Positions 34,164-42,343 of a stretch of 64,000 nt of DNA are shown piece by piece. Made by a program: the position numbers and the translations under genes. The notes beneath the pieces are model-generated. The model did not search any database. It was not told the origin of the DNA and was given only the letters and a program-made list of their open reading frames with translations. Location of the stretch: NCBI GenBank assembly GCA_031260665.1, contig JAISLD010000036.1, forward strand, positions 100,518 through 164,517, given 5' to 3'. How positions within the stretch are numbered: the first letter of the stretch is position 1; each line of letters begins with the position of its first letter. The DNA comes from Oscillospiraceae bacterium. GTDB lineage: Bacteria; Bacillota; Clostridia; Oscillospirales; Ruminococcaceae.

Positions 34164-35549
34164 TTACCCACGCAACCCTGTCACCCACTCGTATATATCG
34201 TCCGTCACATTCGCGGCAACAGGCGTTGACTGCCCGTATTCACGCGACACCAACTCGGAAAACGGCACCGCTTCGCCTTGATAATCCCCCATGATGTGAT
34301 TCAAGTTCGGGTAAAGCCGGAACGCCGCGTTTGGGTGTGCGGCAAGCCCCGACTGCCACAACTGAAAGTCCTTCTCGGTCACTTGCCTGTCGCGCCCGCC
34401 TTGAAGCACAAGCAGCGGCTTGCCGTCTTTCAAGTGCAATTGGGTCGTGTTTATTCTTTCAAAATCGCGCAGATACCACGCACTCATCCCGAACACAGTG
34501 TTGTCCTCGCTTAACGCTTCCTCGTCGGACAAGTCGGCGATACGTCCGGACTTTGCTAACTCGTTGTCAACAAGGTCGTCTATTTCTTTTGCCCCCGAAA
34601 AGTCGCCGTTTGCTTCAAGTTCGTCGGCATAACGCAGGTTCTGCTCCGCGCTTAAATCGTACAGCTTCCGTGTCGTCCCTGCCATCACGATGTAACCGTC
34701 GGCGTTCGCGCCCCGTACGTTCATCTCCGCAAGCAAACCGCCGCTCATACTGTGCCCCAGCAGATAAACCTTGTCGAAGCGGCTCTTCAGCAGTTTGGCG
34801 GCGGCAACCGCATCGTCAATCGTTTCGTCATAAACCGTCAGCTTCGCAAGACTGTCGGCGTCAGCCGCAAGTTTTGCCCCGTAGGTGAACGTCCGCTTGT
34901 CATACCGAAGCACCGCTACGCCTTTTGCCGCGAGTGCATAGGCGATATCGCGGAACGGCTTGTTCACCGCAATCGTTTCGTCTTTGTCGGCAGGACCCGA
35001 GCCGTGAATGAGAAGCACAGCGGCTTTTGCCTCGCCACTCGGCAGTGTGAGAAGCCCGTCAAGCGGGTAACCGACACCCGCGTCAACGCTCACCGCTTCC
35101 TCGGTAACACCGCTTGGGAGGGGAACAGGCGTGGCTTCAACCGCACCTGCCCTGAAAAACAAGCCCGCGACACGGTCGTTCTTGTCGAACACGGTACGCT
35201 GAATCTGCGTGCCGTTTTGGAACACGAGCGTCATCTCGATTATGTTGTAGCCGTCTGACTGAAAGCCGATGTAGTCGGTTACTTCAAGGAACGCCCCCAG
35301 TGACTTTGCCGCGCTGTCCCACACCTCGGCAACTTTGCCTTTCATCACGCTCTGCATAGTGGCGTCCATAATAGCAAGCGCGGCGTCCTCGTCGCCCTCG
35401 TTCATATAATCGGTGAGTTCGCCGGCAAGGTCGCGGAGTTCATCAATAGGCGTGTCGCTGAACGTTGGTTTGGCATAGCTTATGCTGTCACACGCAGGCA
35501 ACGTGAACAGCAGAATCGCGGACAACAAAGCAGATGTGATTCGTTTCAT
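34164..35549 (-). CDS. Secreted lipoprotein alpha/beta hydrolase with N-terminal DUF3887-like domain
   Basis: Predicted lipoprotein (signal peptide with lipobox LPAC at about residue 20), then a 110-residue domain like DUF3887 (LRDLAGELTDYMNEGDEDAA...), then an alpha/beta hydrolase. The nucleophile elbow is GHSMSGG, the oxyanion region is HGSGPADKDE, the acid is in QGGRDRQV and the His in PNLNH. Such proteins act as esterases or peptidases on the outer face of the membrane; the substrate is unknown. ATG at 35549 has AAAGGTG upstream. 461 residues. It is a single-gene unit between a terminator and repeat-filled spacer. Confidence 0.85.
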   Translation of the reverse strand: MKRITSALLSAILLFTLPACDSISYAKPTFSDTPIDELRDLAGELTDYMNEGDEDAALAIMDATMQSVMKGKVAEVWDSAAKSLGAFLEVTDYIGFQSDGYNIIEMTLVFQNGTQIQRTVFDKNDRVAGLFFRAGAVEATPVPLPSGVTEEAVSVDAGVGYPLDGLLTLPSGEAKAAVLLIHGSGPADKDETIAVNKPFRDIAYALAAKGVAVLRYDKRTFTYGAKLAADADSLAKLTVYDETIDDAVAAAKLLKSRFDKVYLLGHSMSGGLLAEMNVRGANADGYIVMAGTTRKLYDLSAEQNLRYADELEANGDFSGAKEIDDLVDNELAKSGRIADLSDEEALSEDNTVFGMSAWYLRDFERINTTQLHLKDGKPLLVLQGGRDRQVTEKDFQLWQSGLAAHPNAAFRLYPNLNHIMGDYQGEAVPFSELVSREYGQSTPVAANVTDDIYEWVTGLRG

Positions 35550-35566
35550 AATAAGCACCTTTATAG

Positions 35567-35690
35567 TAGGTTAAATTAAAAACGCTAAAGCGTTTTTATG
35601 GCCGCTTTCAGCGGCTATCGCTTCGCAGGAGCGGATTTAACCGTCCTGATACGCCCCACGGCGGCGATGTGCGGCTTGCCGCACGAAGAA
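35567..35690. repeat. Family C intergenic element
   Basis: TATAGTAGGTTAAATTAAAA and the following 17 bases, then ATTTAACCGTCCTGATACGCC, are shared with the element at 54623. It contains nested hairpins (AAACGC-TAAA-GCGTTT, CCGCTTTCAGCGG, GCGGCTTGCCGC) and lies upstream of the hydrolase gene. The spacer 35550-35894 is filled mainly by this and the family B element. Confidence 0.75.
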
Positions 35691-35721
35691 ATAGCTTGAT
35701 GTTTCCTCAGTTGATTGACTA

Positions 35722-35785
35722 TATAACATCAACAACTGAAGCCATAACCCGTGTTCTCTCCCCACCGAGGCGGAGAGATAACACT
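35722..35785. repeat. Family A terminus joined to family B hairpin
   Basis: TATAACATCAACAACTGAAG, a family A end, is followed by GTGTTCTCTC (35751-35760) and GAGAGATAACAC (35773-35784). The same A-then-B arrangement occurs at 22165-22224. Confidence 0.65.
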
Positions 35786-35894
35786 AAACGATTACTTATA
35801 TAATACCAGAAGCCACAAGGAAAATCAAGCCTGTTCTAACCCCGTTCGTTCTTGAATATAAATACTAAAGATTATAGGCAAGGACGGACAAACT

Positions 35895-37031
35895 ATGAAC
35901 ACAAACAGTCGGCGTATACTTATCAAGAGTGTGGCGGCGTTTACTGCGGTCTCTGTGTCGCCGTTTGTGGCGGCGTTCACCGACAAACATCTCGGCAGCG
36001 TAACTATCCCATCGGTGTCGGCGGCGGAAAGTTTTGAAGCGGAAGGCTCGCTTCTTATGAGCAAGGAGCGGATTCTCGCGTATGTTCCTGTGGAAGAAGC
36101 ACCTGTTCATACCGAAACGGTTGTGGTTGCTGAACAAGACGTGGAAACCGACTCTCACGAAACCAAACTGCCGCTGACCACAACAAACATTGAGCAAAAC
36201 GACGAAACGACAGACGACTTCAATCGGCGTGACGGGCTGATTGCTTGGAAAACCTACGGTGCGGTGCCGGGAACAGACTTTATCAACCTTGAGGGCGGCG
36301 GTCAGGTGCGAAACGCCACCAACATCGACCGCGAAGTCATAGCGGCGGAGGTGAGCAAACTCCCCGACTTCACGCTCTACGGCGACGGTTCACCCGAGGT
36401 GCTGATTTATCATAACCACACATCGGAGTCGTATCAACCAAGCGGAGCGGTCTACTTTGACGGGGACTACACCGGCAGAAGCGCCAACCCCGACAACGGG
36501 GTAGTCGCGGTGGGCGAGGCGATAGCGCGTGAGATAGCGGCGGCAGGTTACGGAGTAATCCACGACGGCACGGTTCACGACAGCCCCGAGTATAAGGGGA
36601 GCTATGGTCGTGGGCTGACCACGGTTTATAAGATACTTGAGCAGTATCCAAGCATAAAAGTGGTGCTTGATATCCACCGCGACGCGATTGAAACCGAGGA
36701 CGGCGCGCCTGTCGGTGCTGTGACAGAGCAAGCGGGAGGTCGGGCGGCGCAGGTGATGTTTATCGCGGCGGCTGACGACGGCACCTATGATGTGCCCGAC
36801 TTTATGCAAAACTTGCGGTTCGCCGCAATGCTTCAATCACAAGCGGAAGCAGACAACCCCGAACTTATGCGCCCCGTTCTGTTTCAGTACTGCCAGTATA
36901 ACGAGCAGGTGTCACACGGCGCTCTGCTTGTTGAGGTGGGAAGCCACGGCAACACGATTGACGAGGCGGTCTATGCGGGGGAACTGCTCGGCAAAAGCAT
37001 AGCGCGCGCTTTGGATAAACTGCGGACTTGA
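35895..37031 (+). CDS. spoIIP: Stage II sporulation protein P (SpoIIP)
   Basis: Amidase/endopeptidase of the DMP engulfment machine, which cuts peptidoglycan so the mother-cell membrane can migrate round the forespore. An N-terminal membrane anchor (residues about 8-30) is followed by a Glu/Thr-rich linker and the catalytic domain from about residue 115. Zinc-site motifs are IYHNHTSESYQPS, VVLDIHRDAIE and LLVEVGSHGNTIDEA. 378 residues. SpoIID, its partner, is encoded at 44711. The mild spacing of AAGGA from the ATG suggests modest translation. Confidence 0.93.
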   Translation: MNTNSRRILIKSVAAFTAVSVSPFVAAFTDKHLGSVTIPSVSAAESFEAEGSLLMSKERILAYVPVEEAPVHTETVVVAEQDVETDSHETKLPLTTTNIEQNDETTDDFNRRDGLIAWKTYGAVPGTDFINLEGGGQVRNATNIDREVIAAEVSKLPDFTLYGDGSPEVLIYHNHTSESYQPSGAVYFDGDYTGRSANPDNGVVAVGEAIAREIAAAGYGVIHDGTVHDSPEYKGSYGRGLTTVYKILEQYPSIKVVLDIHRDAIETEDGAPVGAVTEQAGGRAAQVMFIAAADDGTYDVPDFMQNLRFAAMLQSQAEADNPELMRPVLFQYCQYNEQVSHGALLVEVGSHGNTIDEAVYAGELLGKSIARALDKLRT

Positions 37032-37056
37032 CAATCAAGCGATGTGACGATATAAT
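37028..37056 (+). promoter_or_regulatory. Consensus promoter before the flavoprotein gene
   Basis: TTGACA at 37028-37033, 17 bp, TATAAT at 37051-37056; the -35 overlaps the spoIIP stop codon. So the flavoprotein gene is expressed independently of sporulation. Confidence 0.75.
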
Positions 37057-37083
37057 AAAGTAAATCATACACGAGGTGAACCT

Positions 37084-37695
37084 ATGAGCGTAATAGCAGT
37101 GAACGGAAGCCCCCACGTTGACGGCAACACAGCCACAGCAATCGGCATAATCGCGGGTGAGCTGCAGCTGCACGAGATTGACACCGAGGTGGTGCAAATA
37201 GGTCAGCTGACCATAAAAGGCTGCACGGCTTGCCGTGGTTGCGCGGGCGGCAAAGGTTGCGTCATCGCGGACAGCCTGAACGACATCACAGCGAAGATGA
37301 GAGCGGCTGACGGAATCATCATCGGGTCGCCCGTCTATTACGCGGGTATAAACGGCACGGTCAAGTCGTTCCTTGACAGGGCGTTTTTCTCATCGGGTTC
37401 GGGCTTTAGGCTTAAACCCGCGGCGGCTGTCGTTGCGGCACGGCGCGCCGGCACAACGCCTGCACTTGAACAGATAAACAGGTACTTCGCGTTGGCTGAA
37501 ATGCTGGTCACACCGACCGTCTATTGGAGCGGTATCCACGGCAGAGACGCGGGAGAAGCGGAGCGTGACTTAGAGGGAGTGAGTATGCTGAAACAACTCG
37601 GCACGAATATGGCGTACTTGATTCAGCTTCAGCGAAAGTCAAGCGTGCCGTTACCGGACAAAATAGACAAAGTGATGTTTAATTACATAAGGTAA
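37084..37695 (+). CDS. Flavodoxin-fold NAD(P)H-dependent FMN oxidoreductase
   Basis: A 203-residue cytoplasmic flavoprotein: AVNGSPHVDGNTATAI forms the FMN phosphate loop, GSPVYYAGINGTVKSFLDR is the second FMN-binding segment, and the Cys-containing stretch GCTACRGCAGGKGC resembles clostridial iron-sulfur flavoproteins, although the Cys spacing is not the exact canonical one. Redox partner unknown. GAGGTG lies upstream of the ATG, and the gene is monocistronic between a promoter and a terminator. Confidence 0.85.
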   Translation: MSVIAVNGSPHVDGNTATAIGIIAGELQLHEIDTEVVQIGQLTIKGCTACRGCAGGKGCVIADSLNDITAKMRAADGIIIGSPVYYAGINGTVKSFLDRAFFSSGSGFRLKPAAAVVAARRAGTTPALEQINRYFALAEMLVTPTVYWSGIHGRDAGEAERDLEGVSMLKQLGTNMAYLIQLQRKSSVPLPDKIDKVMFNYIR

Positions 37696-37705
37696 ACTAA
37701 AGTCC

Positions 37706-37735
37706 AACTCCCCCCCTATCATAGGGGGTTCTTTG
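37706..37735 (+). terminator. Terminator of the flavoprotein gene
   Basis: CCCCCTA-TCA-TAGGGGG stem followed by TTCTTTG. Confidence 0.7.
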
Positions 37736-37851
37736 TATTCACGTTTACTCGGTGAACGTGAAAGTTTAACCCAGATTACCTAACTCCCCCATAATCATTT
37801 CACAATAGATATGTTATAATATGTCCACACTAAACCACAGGAATAACAACA

Positions 37852-38634
37852 ATGGCTATCGAGGTTTTCAATCGACGCGAGAACAAGTATCGCGTGAGTG
37901 AGCAGGTCATGGCTTCGCTTCAAGGCGACTTGAGCGACTATATGTCCGTCGACTCGTACAATGAAGAGCAGTTTGCTTATCCAATTTGCAACATCTACTA
38001 CGACACCGACGACAACCGTTTCATCAGCGCATCGCTGTCAAAGCCGCTTTACAAAGAGAAGCTGCGGCTTCGCTCTTACGGCGTGGCTGACTTAGATTCG
38101 GTTGTGTACCTTGAAATCAAAAAGAAGTTTGGCGGTGTGGTGAACAAGCGGCGAAGCGGGATACTTCTCGGTGAAGCGTACGAATTTATTCAAAGCGGCG
38201 TCATTCCCACGATGAAACCGTATATGAACGAGCAAGTCTTGCGTGAAATCGCGTACATTCTCGGCAGGCACGAGGTGAAACCGAAAGTCTGCATTTCGTA
38301 TGAACGCCGTGCTTTCTTCTCACAAGCCGACCCCGACCTTCGCGTGTCGTTCGATACCAACATACTGACACGAAGAACCGACCTGCGGCTTGACAGCGGC
38401 ATTTACGGAAAACAACTTATTCAACCAAACGAGTGGTTGATGGAAATAAAAACATCAAAGAATTATCCGCTGTGGCTTGCCCGGCTTTTATCGAAACATA
38501 AAGTTTATCCGCAAAGTTTTTCAAAATACGGGACAGAATACGCGGCAAGGCTGTCGGAAACAACGCGATTTAGAGCCATAGAACATAAACAGGAGGAGAT
38601 AACAAAGTGTTTGATTCCATTATCAGCGCAGTGA
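37852..38634 (+). CDS. VTC-domain polyphosphate polymerase-like protein
   Basis: A 260-residue soluble protein with the tunnel-shaped VTC (polyphosphate polymerase) domain: RRENKYRV, IYYDTDDNRF, KLRLRSYG, YLEIKKKFGGVVNKRR, ISYERRAF and LMEIKTSKNYP supply the basic and acidic residues that line the tunnel in the family. Known VTC enzymes make polyphosphate from ATP. The stop lies 28 bp inside the DUF4956 gene that follows, and the pair recurs across bacteria. Activity here is inferred. Confidence 0.87.
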   Translation: MAIEVFNRRENKYRVSEQVMASLQGDLSDYMSVDSYNEEQFAYPICNIYYDTDDNRFISASLSKPLYKEKLRLRSYGVADLDSVVYLEIKKKFGGVVNKRRSGILLGEAYEFIQSGVIPTMKPYMNEQVLREIAYILGRHEVKPKVCISYERRAFFSQADPDLRVSFDTNILTRRTDLRLDSGIYGKQLIQPNEWLMEIKTSKNYPLWLARLLSKHKVYPQSFSKYGTEYAARLSETTRFRAIEHKQEEITKCLIPLSAQ

Positions 38635-39293
38635 GCGTGGACGCGAGTTTCACGGTAGAAAATTTGCTTGCGGGTTTGGCGACGGCGCTTGCACTCGGTG
38701 CGGTTATCTCGTTTGTTTATATGAAAACCCACAAGAACCACGCCCCCTCGCAGAGTTTCGCGGTGGCGCTGGTCGTTCTCCCCGCGATTGTGACGATAAT
38801 AATTCTTTTGGTGGGAAACAACATAGCGAGGGCGTTCAGTTTGGCGGGTGCGTTCCAGATTATCCGCTTCAGAAGCGCACCCGGCGACCCGAAAGACATA
38901 ACGTACGTGCTTTTTTCAATGGCTGTCGGGCTGTGTTGCGGAATGGGTTTTCTGCTTTACGCGGTCATCAGCGCGGTGATTCTTTGCTTGGTTATGCTGA
39001 TTTTGGAGTTTATTCACTTCGGCAGACCGAAACCTCAGCGTAAACTTTTGAAAATCACGATACCGGAAAGCCTCGACTATTCAACCGTGTTTGATGATAT
39101 ATTTGAAAAGCACACCGATTTTTACAAAAGAAAACTTGTGAAAACAAAAGATATGGGCAGCCTGTTTGAGGTGCAATATGAGGTGACGGAGAAGCCGAAT
39201 ATGAACGAAAAAGCGTTCATTGACGACCTCCGCTGCAGAAACGGCAACCTCAGCATCACGTTTGTGCTTGATATGCCGGACAACGAATTTTAG
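38607..39293 (+). CDS. DUF4956 membrane protein, partner of the VTC protein
   Basis: Four hydrophobic segments in residues 15-135 are followed by a cytoplasmic alpha-beta domain of about 80 residues. AFSLAGAFQIIRFRSAPGDP with its Arg/Asp set is the family hallmark. GTG start at 38607 with AGGAGG upstream; it overlaps the VTC gene out of frame, so translation is probably coupled. A natural guess is that it forms a membrane channel or anchor for the polyphosphate made by its neighbour, but the family has no settled function. Confidence 0.85.
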   Translation: MFDSIISAVSVDASFTVENLLAGLATALALGAVISFVYMKTHKNHAPSQSFAVALVVLPAIVTIIILLVGNNIARAFSLAGAFQIIRFRSAPGDPKDITYVLFSMAVGLCCGMGFLLYAVISAVILCLVMLILEFIHFGRPKPQRKLLKITIPESLDYSTVFDDIFEKHTDFYKRKLVKTKDMGSLFEVQYEVTEKPNMNEKAFIDDLRCRNGNLSITFVLDMPDNEF

Positions 39294-39304
39294 GAGGATT
39301 TATT

Positions 39305-40387
39305 ATGAAAAAAGCCGCGATTATTGTAACGTCTGTGCTTATGCTGCTCGCGTTTTCCGCTTGTGGCGACAGCGCGCCGACATCAAACGAAATTACAGAA
39401 ACAGAAACCACAAACGAGGACAAACCCGTAGTTGCCACAGCAATCAAAGACGACAGCAACGGCAAAATCATCGACAAAGACGGCGAGTACACCTTGACGG
39501 GCGAGATTAACGGGCAGGTGCTTGTCACTGCCGAAAACGTCACGCTTATCTTGGACGGCGTGACTATCACCTGTGCTGACGACTCGGCGATACTCGGCAA
39601 AGACGGCACGAGCATAACGCAGAATCTTACTGTTCAGCTGAACGGACACAACGTCATAAACGGCGGTAAACACGGGATTCAAGGCAAAGACAACTTGATT
39701 ATCACAGGCGCAGGCACTGCTAACATCACCGCTGTAAAAGACGGACTGCACGCAGGCGATTCGCTGACTGTTGAGGGCGGCAACATCAATGTTCTCGCGT
39801 CTTACGAGGGGTTTGAGGCACCGAGTATCTTGATAAGCGGCGGTGTTTCAACAATCCACGCGACTGACGACGGCGTGAACGCGGCGGTTGACGATGGCGA
39901 CACCACCGTGCCGATAATCAAGATAACAGGCGGCGAAACGATTGTTTATTGTTTTTCAGACGCGATTGACTCTAACGGCACACTTGACATAACAGGCGGC
40001 ACGGTGCTGCTGTTTGTCGGCGAAACCCGCGATGGCGAAACGATTGACACCGACAGGGGCGCAACCCTCACCCCCGCTTTGTTCGGCACAGGGAGTATCA
40101 ACGCGGGCGCGACACTCGCGGTGAATGACCGGAGTTTTACAGTTGAAGAAAACGCTGTAAAATACGCGCTGATTATTCCCGATTTGATTGACGGGCAGAG
40201 TTATGCGGTCACAGTTGACGGCGCGGATTTTGCGACAATCACGGCTTCAAGTGCCGTTCAAGGTGGTATGCCGACGGGTTTCGGCGGTCGTGGCGGCGGA
40301 ACTCGCGCAGACAAAGGATTCCCCGCGGACGGGAGTTTCACGCCAAGTGAAGGCGGCGGATTTACAAAACCGGGAAAACCTGCATAA
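39305..40387 (+). CDS. Lipoprotein beta-helix, Cthe_2159/DUF4353-like carbohydrate-binding domain
   Basis: Lipobox FSAC at residue 20, an acidic linker, then repeated turns (DKDGEYTLTGEINGQVLVTA, ILDGVTITC, ITGAGTANITAVKDGLHAGD, ISGGVSTIHATDDGVNA) typical of the right-handed beta-helix Cthe_2159 family, some members of which bind polygalacturonate-type polymers. The C-terminus is Gly-rich. 360 residues. It lies 11 bp after DUF4956, so it belongs to the VTC operon, as in related Clostridia. It ends at a strong terminator. Confidence 0.8.
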   Translation: MKKAAIIVTSVLMLLAFSACGDSAPTSNEITETETTNEDKPVVATAIKDDSNGKIIDKDGEYTLTGEINGQVLVTAENVTLILDGVTITCADDSAILGKDGTSITQNLTVQLNGHNVINGGKHGIQGKDNLIITGAGTANITAVKDGLHAGDSLTVEGGNINVLASYEGFEAPSILISGGVSTIHATDDGVNAAVDDGDTTVPIIKITGGETIVYCFSDAIDSNGTLDITGGTVLLFVGETRDGETIDTDRGATLTPALFGTGSINAGATLAVNDRSFTVEENAVKYALIIPDLIDGQSYAVTVDGADFATITASSAVQGGMPTGFGGRGGGTRADKGFPADGSFTPSEGGGFTKPGKPA

Positions 40388-40406
40388 ATATTAAAACTTA
40401 TTAAAT

Positions 40407-40442
40407 AAAAGCGGCGCGTTCTTTCACGAGCGCGCCGCTTTT
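40407..40442. terminator. Bidirectional terminator
   Basis: AAAAGCGGCGCG (40407-40418) pairs with CGCGCCGCTTTT (40431-40442); T-runs on both strands. Shared by the convergent VTC and DUF2225 operons. Confidence 0.9.
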
Positions 40443-41723
40443 TTAATATATATTATTCAGTTTATCAACTCGGTTCATAGCGTGTTGATAAATATTCTTA
40501 TCCGCTGTATTCAGCAGACTTGGCCTGCTGCTTTTGATAGCTTTGGTGTAAAACAGCTTTGCTTGTGTGTTATCGCCCAAGAATGAGCAAAGCTCGCCGC
40601 AAATCACATATATCTGCATTCTGTCGCTTGGGAGAGCCAGCTCTTTGTTGGCGTCTATATATGCCGCGTAAGCCACCAACGCCCCCGTAGCCGCTTTTTT
40701 TTGCAAATCAAAGAGGTGATAGTCGGAGTAAATCCAATAAAGTTTGTGCCACGCTTTCGCTAATGCCATATACGATATCGGTGTTCTCATCATACATTCT
40801 ATGCTGAGATAATAGCTCAAAACCACTTCGTTCATTGTGCGCAGCGGCGAAAACCCCGTGAACTGTTCATCGTTCGCAAATTCGCCTTTGTGTTCTTCTG
40901 TCTTGGTGTTGAGCCGTTTGAACCTCGTGAATTCTTGATAAGCGTTAGAATAATTGCAGTTTGGACAGACGGAGTTGGCATACCACAGTATATCAAAGTC
41001 GCCATATATCATACGTTGGTCAACTGTTGTTTCGCTGACAGATAACCTTGATACAGCGGGAATCTCACCCTCAAATTTATGCCCGCAATGAGGACAGCCA
41101 AGTAGCCTTGTGATGAGATACTCCTTGCTCTGTTCACTTTCAACAGCTTCAAACAGCGGGTGTTCATCGGGGAGAATCTTTGTGATAAAGTTCTTTTTCG
41201 GTTCGGGCTTCTTTTCCAACCCGCCAATCGTTTCGTTTAATTCCCGCAATCGCTTCGACAGCAGCACCATACGGTCGAGGTTCTCTTGTGGGGTATCGAA
41301 CGTCGGTGAAGCAAGTTCCGGCGGCAAAGGGTCCACGGTTTGCCCGAGCTTTTGCACTCGCCCGGTCGTTAACGTCACTCGTTCTGACAGAGAAGTGAGG
41401 ATTGACAACGCGATTTCTTTGTTCAGCTTAATCAGCATAAGAAAGTGCTTCTTCTGAACCTGAAACAGAGAGCAATCCTCATTCGTGATGATAGTTGCGC
41501 TTCGTGGCCAGCCGTCTATGACGGATTGCTCCCCGAAGAAACCTCCTTCAGATATCTCCGCCACTTTCACAGGGAAACCTGTCAGCGAGGTTATAAGCAC
41601 ACTGACTCTCCCCTTCAAAACGATGTACATATCTTCGCCTACATCGTTTTGCATAAACAGCACGCTGCCTTTCGGGATTGTCATTACTTTACCGTAATTC
41701 TTTACTGAACTTATATCAAACAT
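40443..41723 (-). CDS. Cyclic-nucleotide-binding domain fused to DUF2225 zinc-ribbon/TPR protein
   Basis: Residues 1 to about 130 form a CNB beta-roll (GSVLFMQNDVGEDMYIVLKG, GGFFGEQSVIDGWPRSATI). A linker with a predicted coiled coil follows, then DUF2225 with two CxxC pairs, GCPHCGHKF and VCPNCNYSN, and a helical C-terminus (TPR-like). The phosphate-binding cassette lacks a clear Arg, so it may bind something other than cAMP or nothing. No HTH is seen, so it is not a CRP-type regulator. ATG at 41723 has GGAGGG upstream. Last gene of a four-gene operon. 426 residues. Confidence 0.8.
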   Translation of the reverse strand: MFDISSVKNYGKVMTIPKGSVLFMQNDVGEDMYIVLKGRVSVLITSLTGFPVKVAEISEGGFFGEQSVIDGWPRSATIITNEDCSLFQVQKKHFLMLIKLNKEIALSILTSLSERVTLTTGRVQKLGQTVDPLPPELASPTFDTPQENLDRMVLLSKRLRELNETIGGLEKKPEPKKNFITKILPDEHPLFEAVESEQSKEYLITRLLGCPHCGHKFEGEIPAVSRLSVSETTVDQRMIYGDFDILWYANSVCPNCNYSNAYQEFTRFKRLNTKTEEHKGEFANDEQFTGFSPLRTMNEVVLSYYLSIECMMRTPISYMALAKAWHKLYWIYSDYHLFDLQKKAATGALVAYAAYIDANKELALPSDRMQIYVICGELCSFLGDNTQAKLFYTKAIKSSRPSLLNTADKNIYQHAMNRVDKLNNIY

Positions 41724-41760
41724 CGGTTTTCCCTCCTTGACCACACGTTTACTTTCAACG

Positions 41761-42318
41761 TCAAATTTTCTGTATCGTGCCGTTTTGCAGTTTTGTTGAC
41801 AAAAACTCTTCTATCTGCGGCACGTCTTTGCGGCGAACCAGCACTTCTTGCTCCAACGCCACATCGCTTGTGCTGCAGAACACAAACCTTGCCGAACCTG
41901 CCGCCATAAAGCTTAAAAGAAAACGACGATAAACATTGCCGAACTCCTCATACCTGTGGACGTACTTCTCTGTTCTTTGCGGCACGCTGAAGAACGCGTA
42001 GCGTTCACCGAGAAGCAGGTGCTTTGACTGCAACTTCAGATGATTTATGTCCTCGATGATATCGGCAAGCTCTTCGTTGCTGACGCCGAGGATTCTCTTG
42101 TAGTCTTTCTTGCCTGTTATCTTCCTGATTGTGACAATCAAGCCGAGTATCCCGACAACGAGGATCACGCCGAATATCTTAATCATATACTCGGCGTCCC
42201 TACCGCCTAACCACAGCTCCGCAATCAACATAAACGGCGCGGATACGACAATGTCTAAGATACACATTATCATCAGAAGTCTGAATCTGCGGTTGAGGAG
42301 TTTGTTCAGCGTTTCCAC
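41761..42318 (-). CDS. Small two-helix membrane protein, unknown function
   Basis: I do not recognise the family. 185 residues: two hydrophobic helices near residues 14-34 and 45-62, then a cytoplasmic alpha-beta region with ISNEELADIIEDINHLK-like helix and a stretch (ALEQEVLVRRKDVPQIEEFL) that resembles the end of a PH-like domain. Encoded between the lipoprotein and the CNB-DUF2225 protein, with gaps of about 25-40 bp, so it is presumably part of the same system. Confidence 0.6.
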   Translation of the reverse strand: METLNKLLNRRFRLLMIMCILDIVVSAPFMLIAELWLGGRDAEYMIKIFGVILVVGILGLIVTIRKITGKKDYKRILGVSNEELADIIEDINHLKLQSKHLLLGERYAFFSVPQRTEKYVHRYEEFGNVYRRFLLSFMAAGSARFVFCSTSDVALEQEVLVRRKDVPQIEEFLSTKLQNGTIQKI

Positions 42319-42343
42319 TTGGCGGTCCTTTCAGAATATAACA

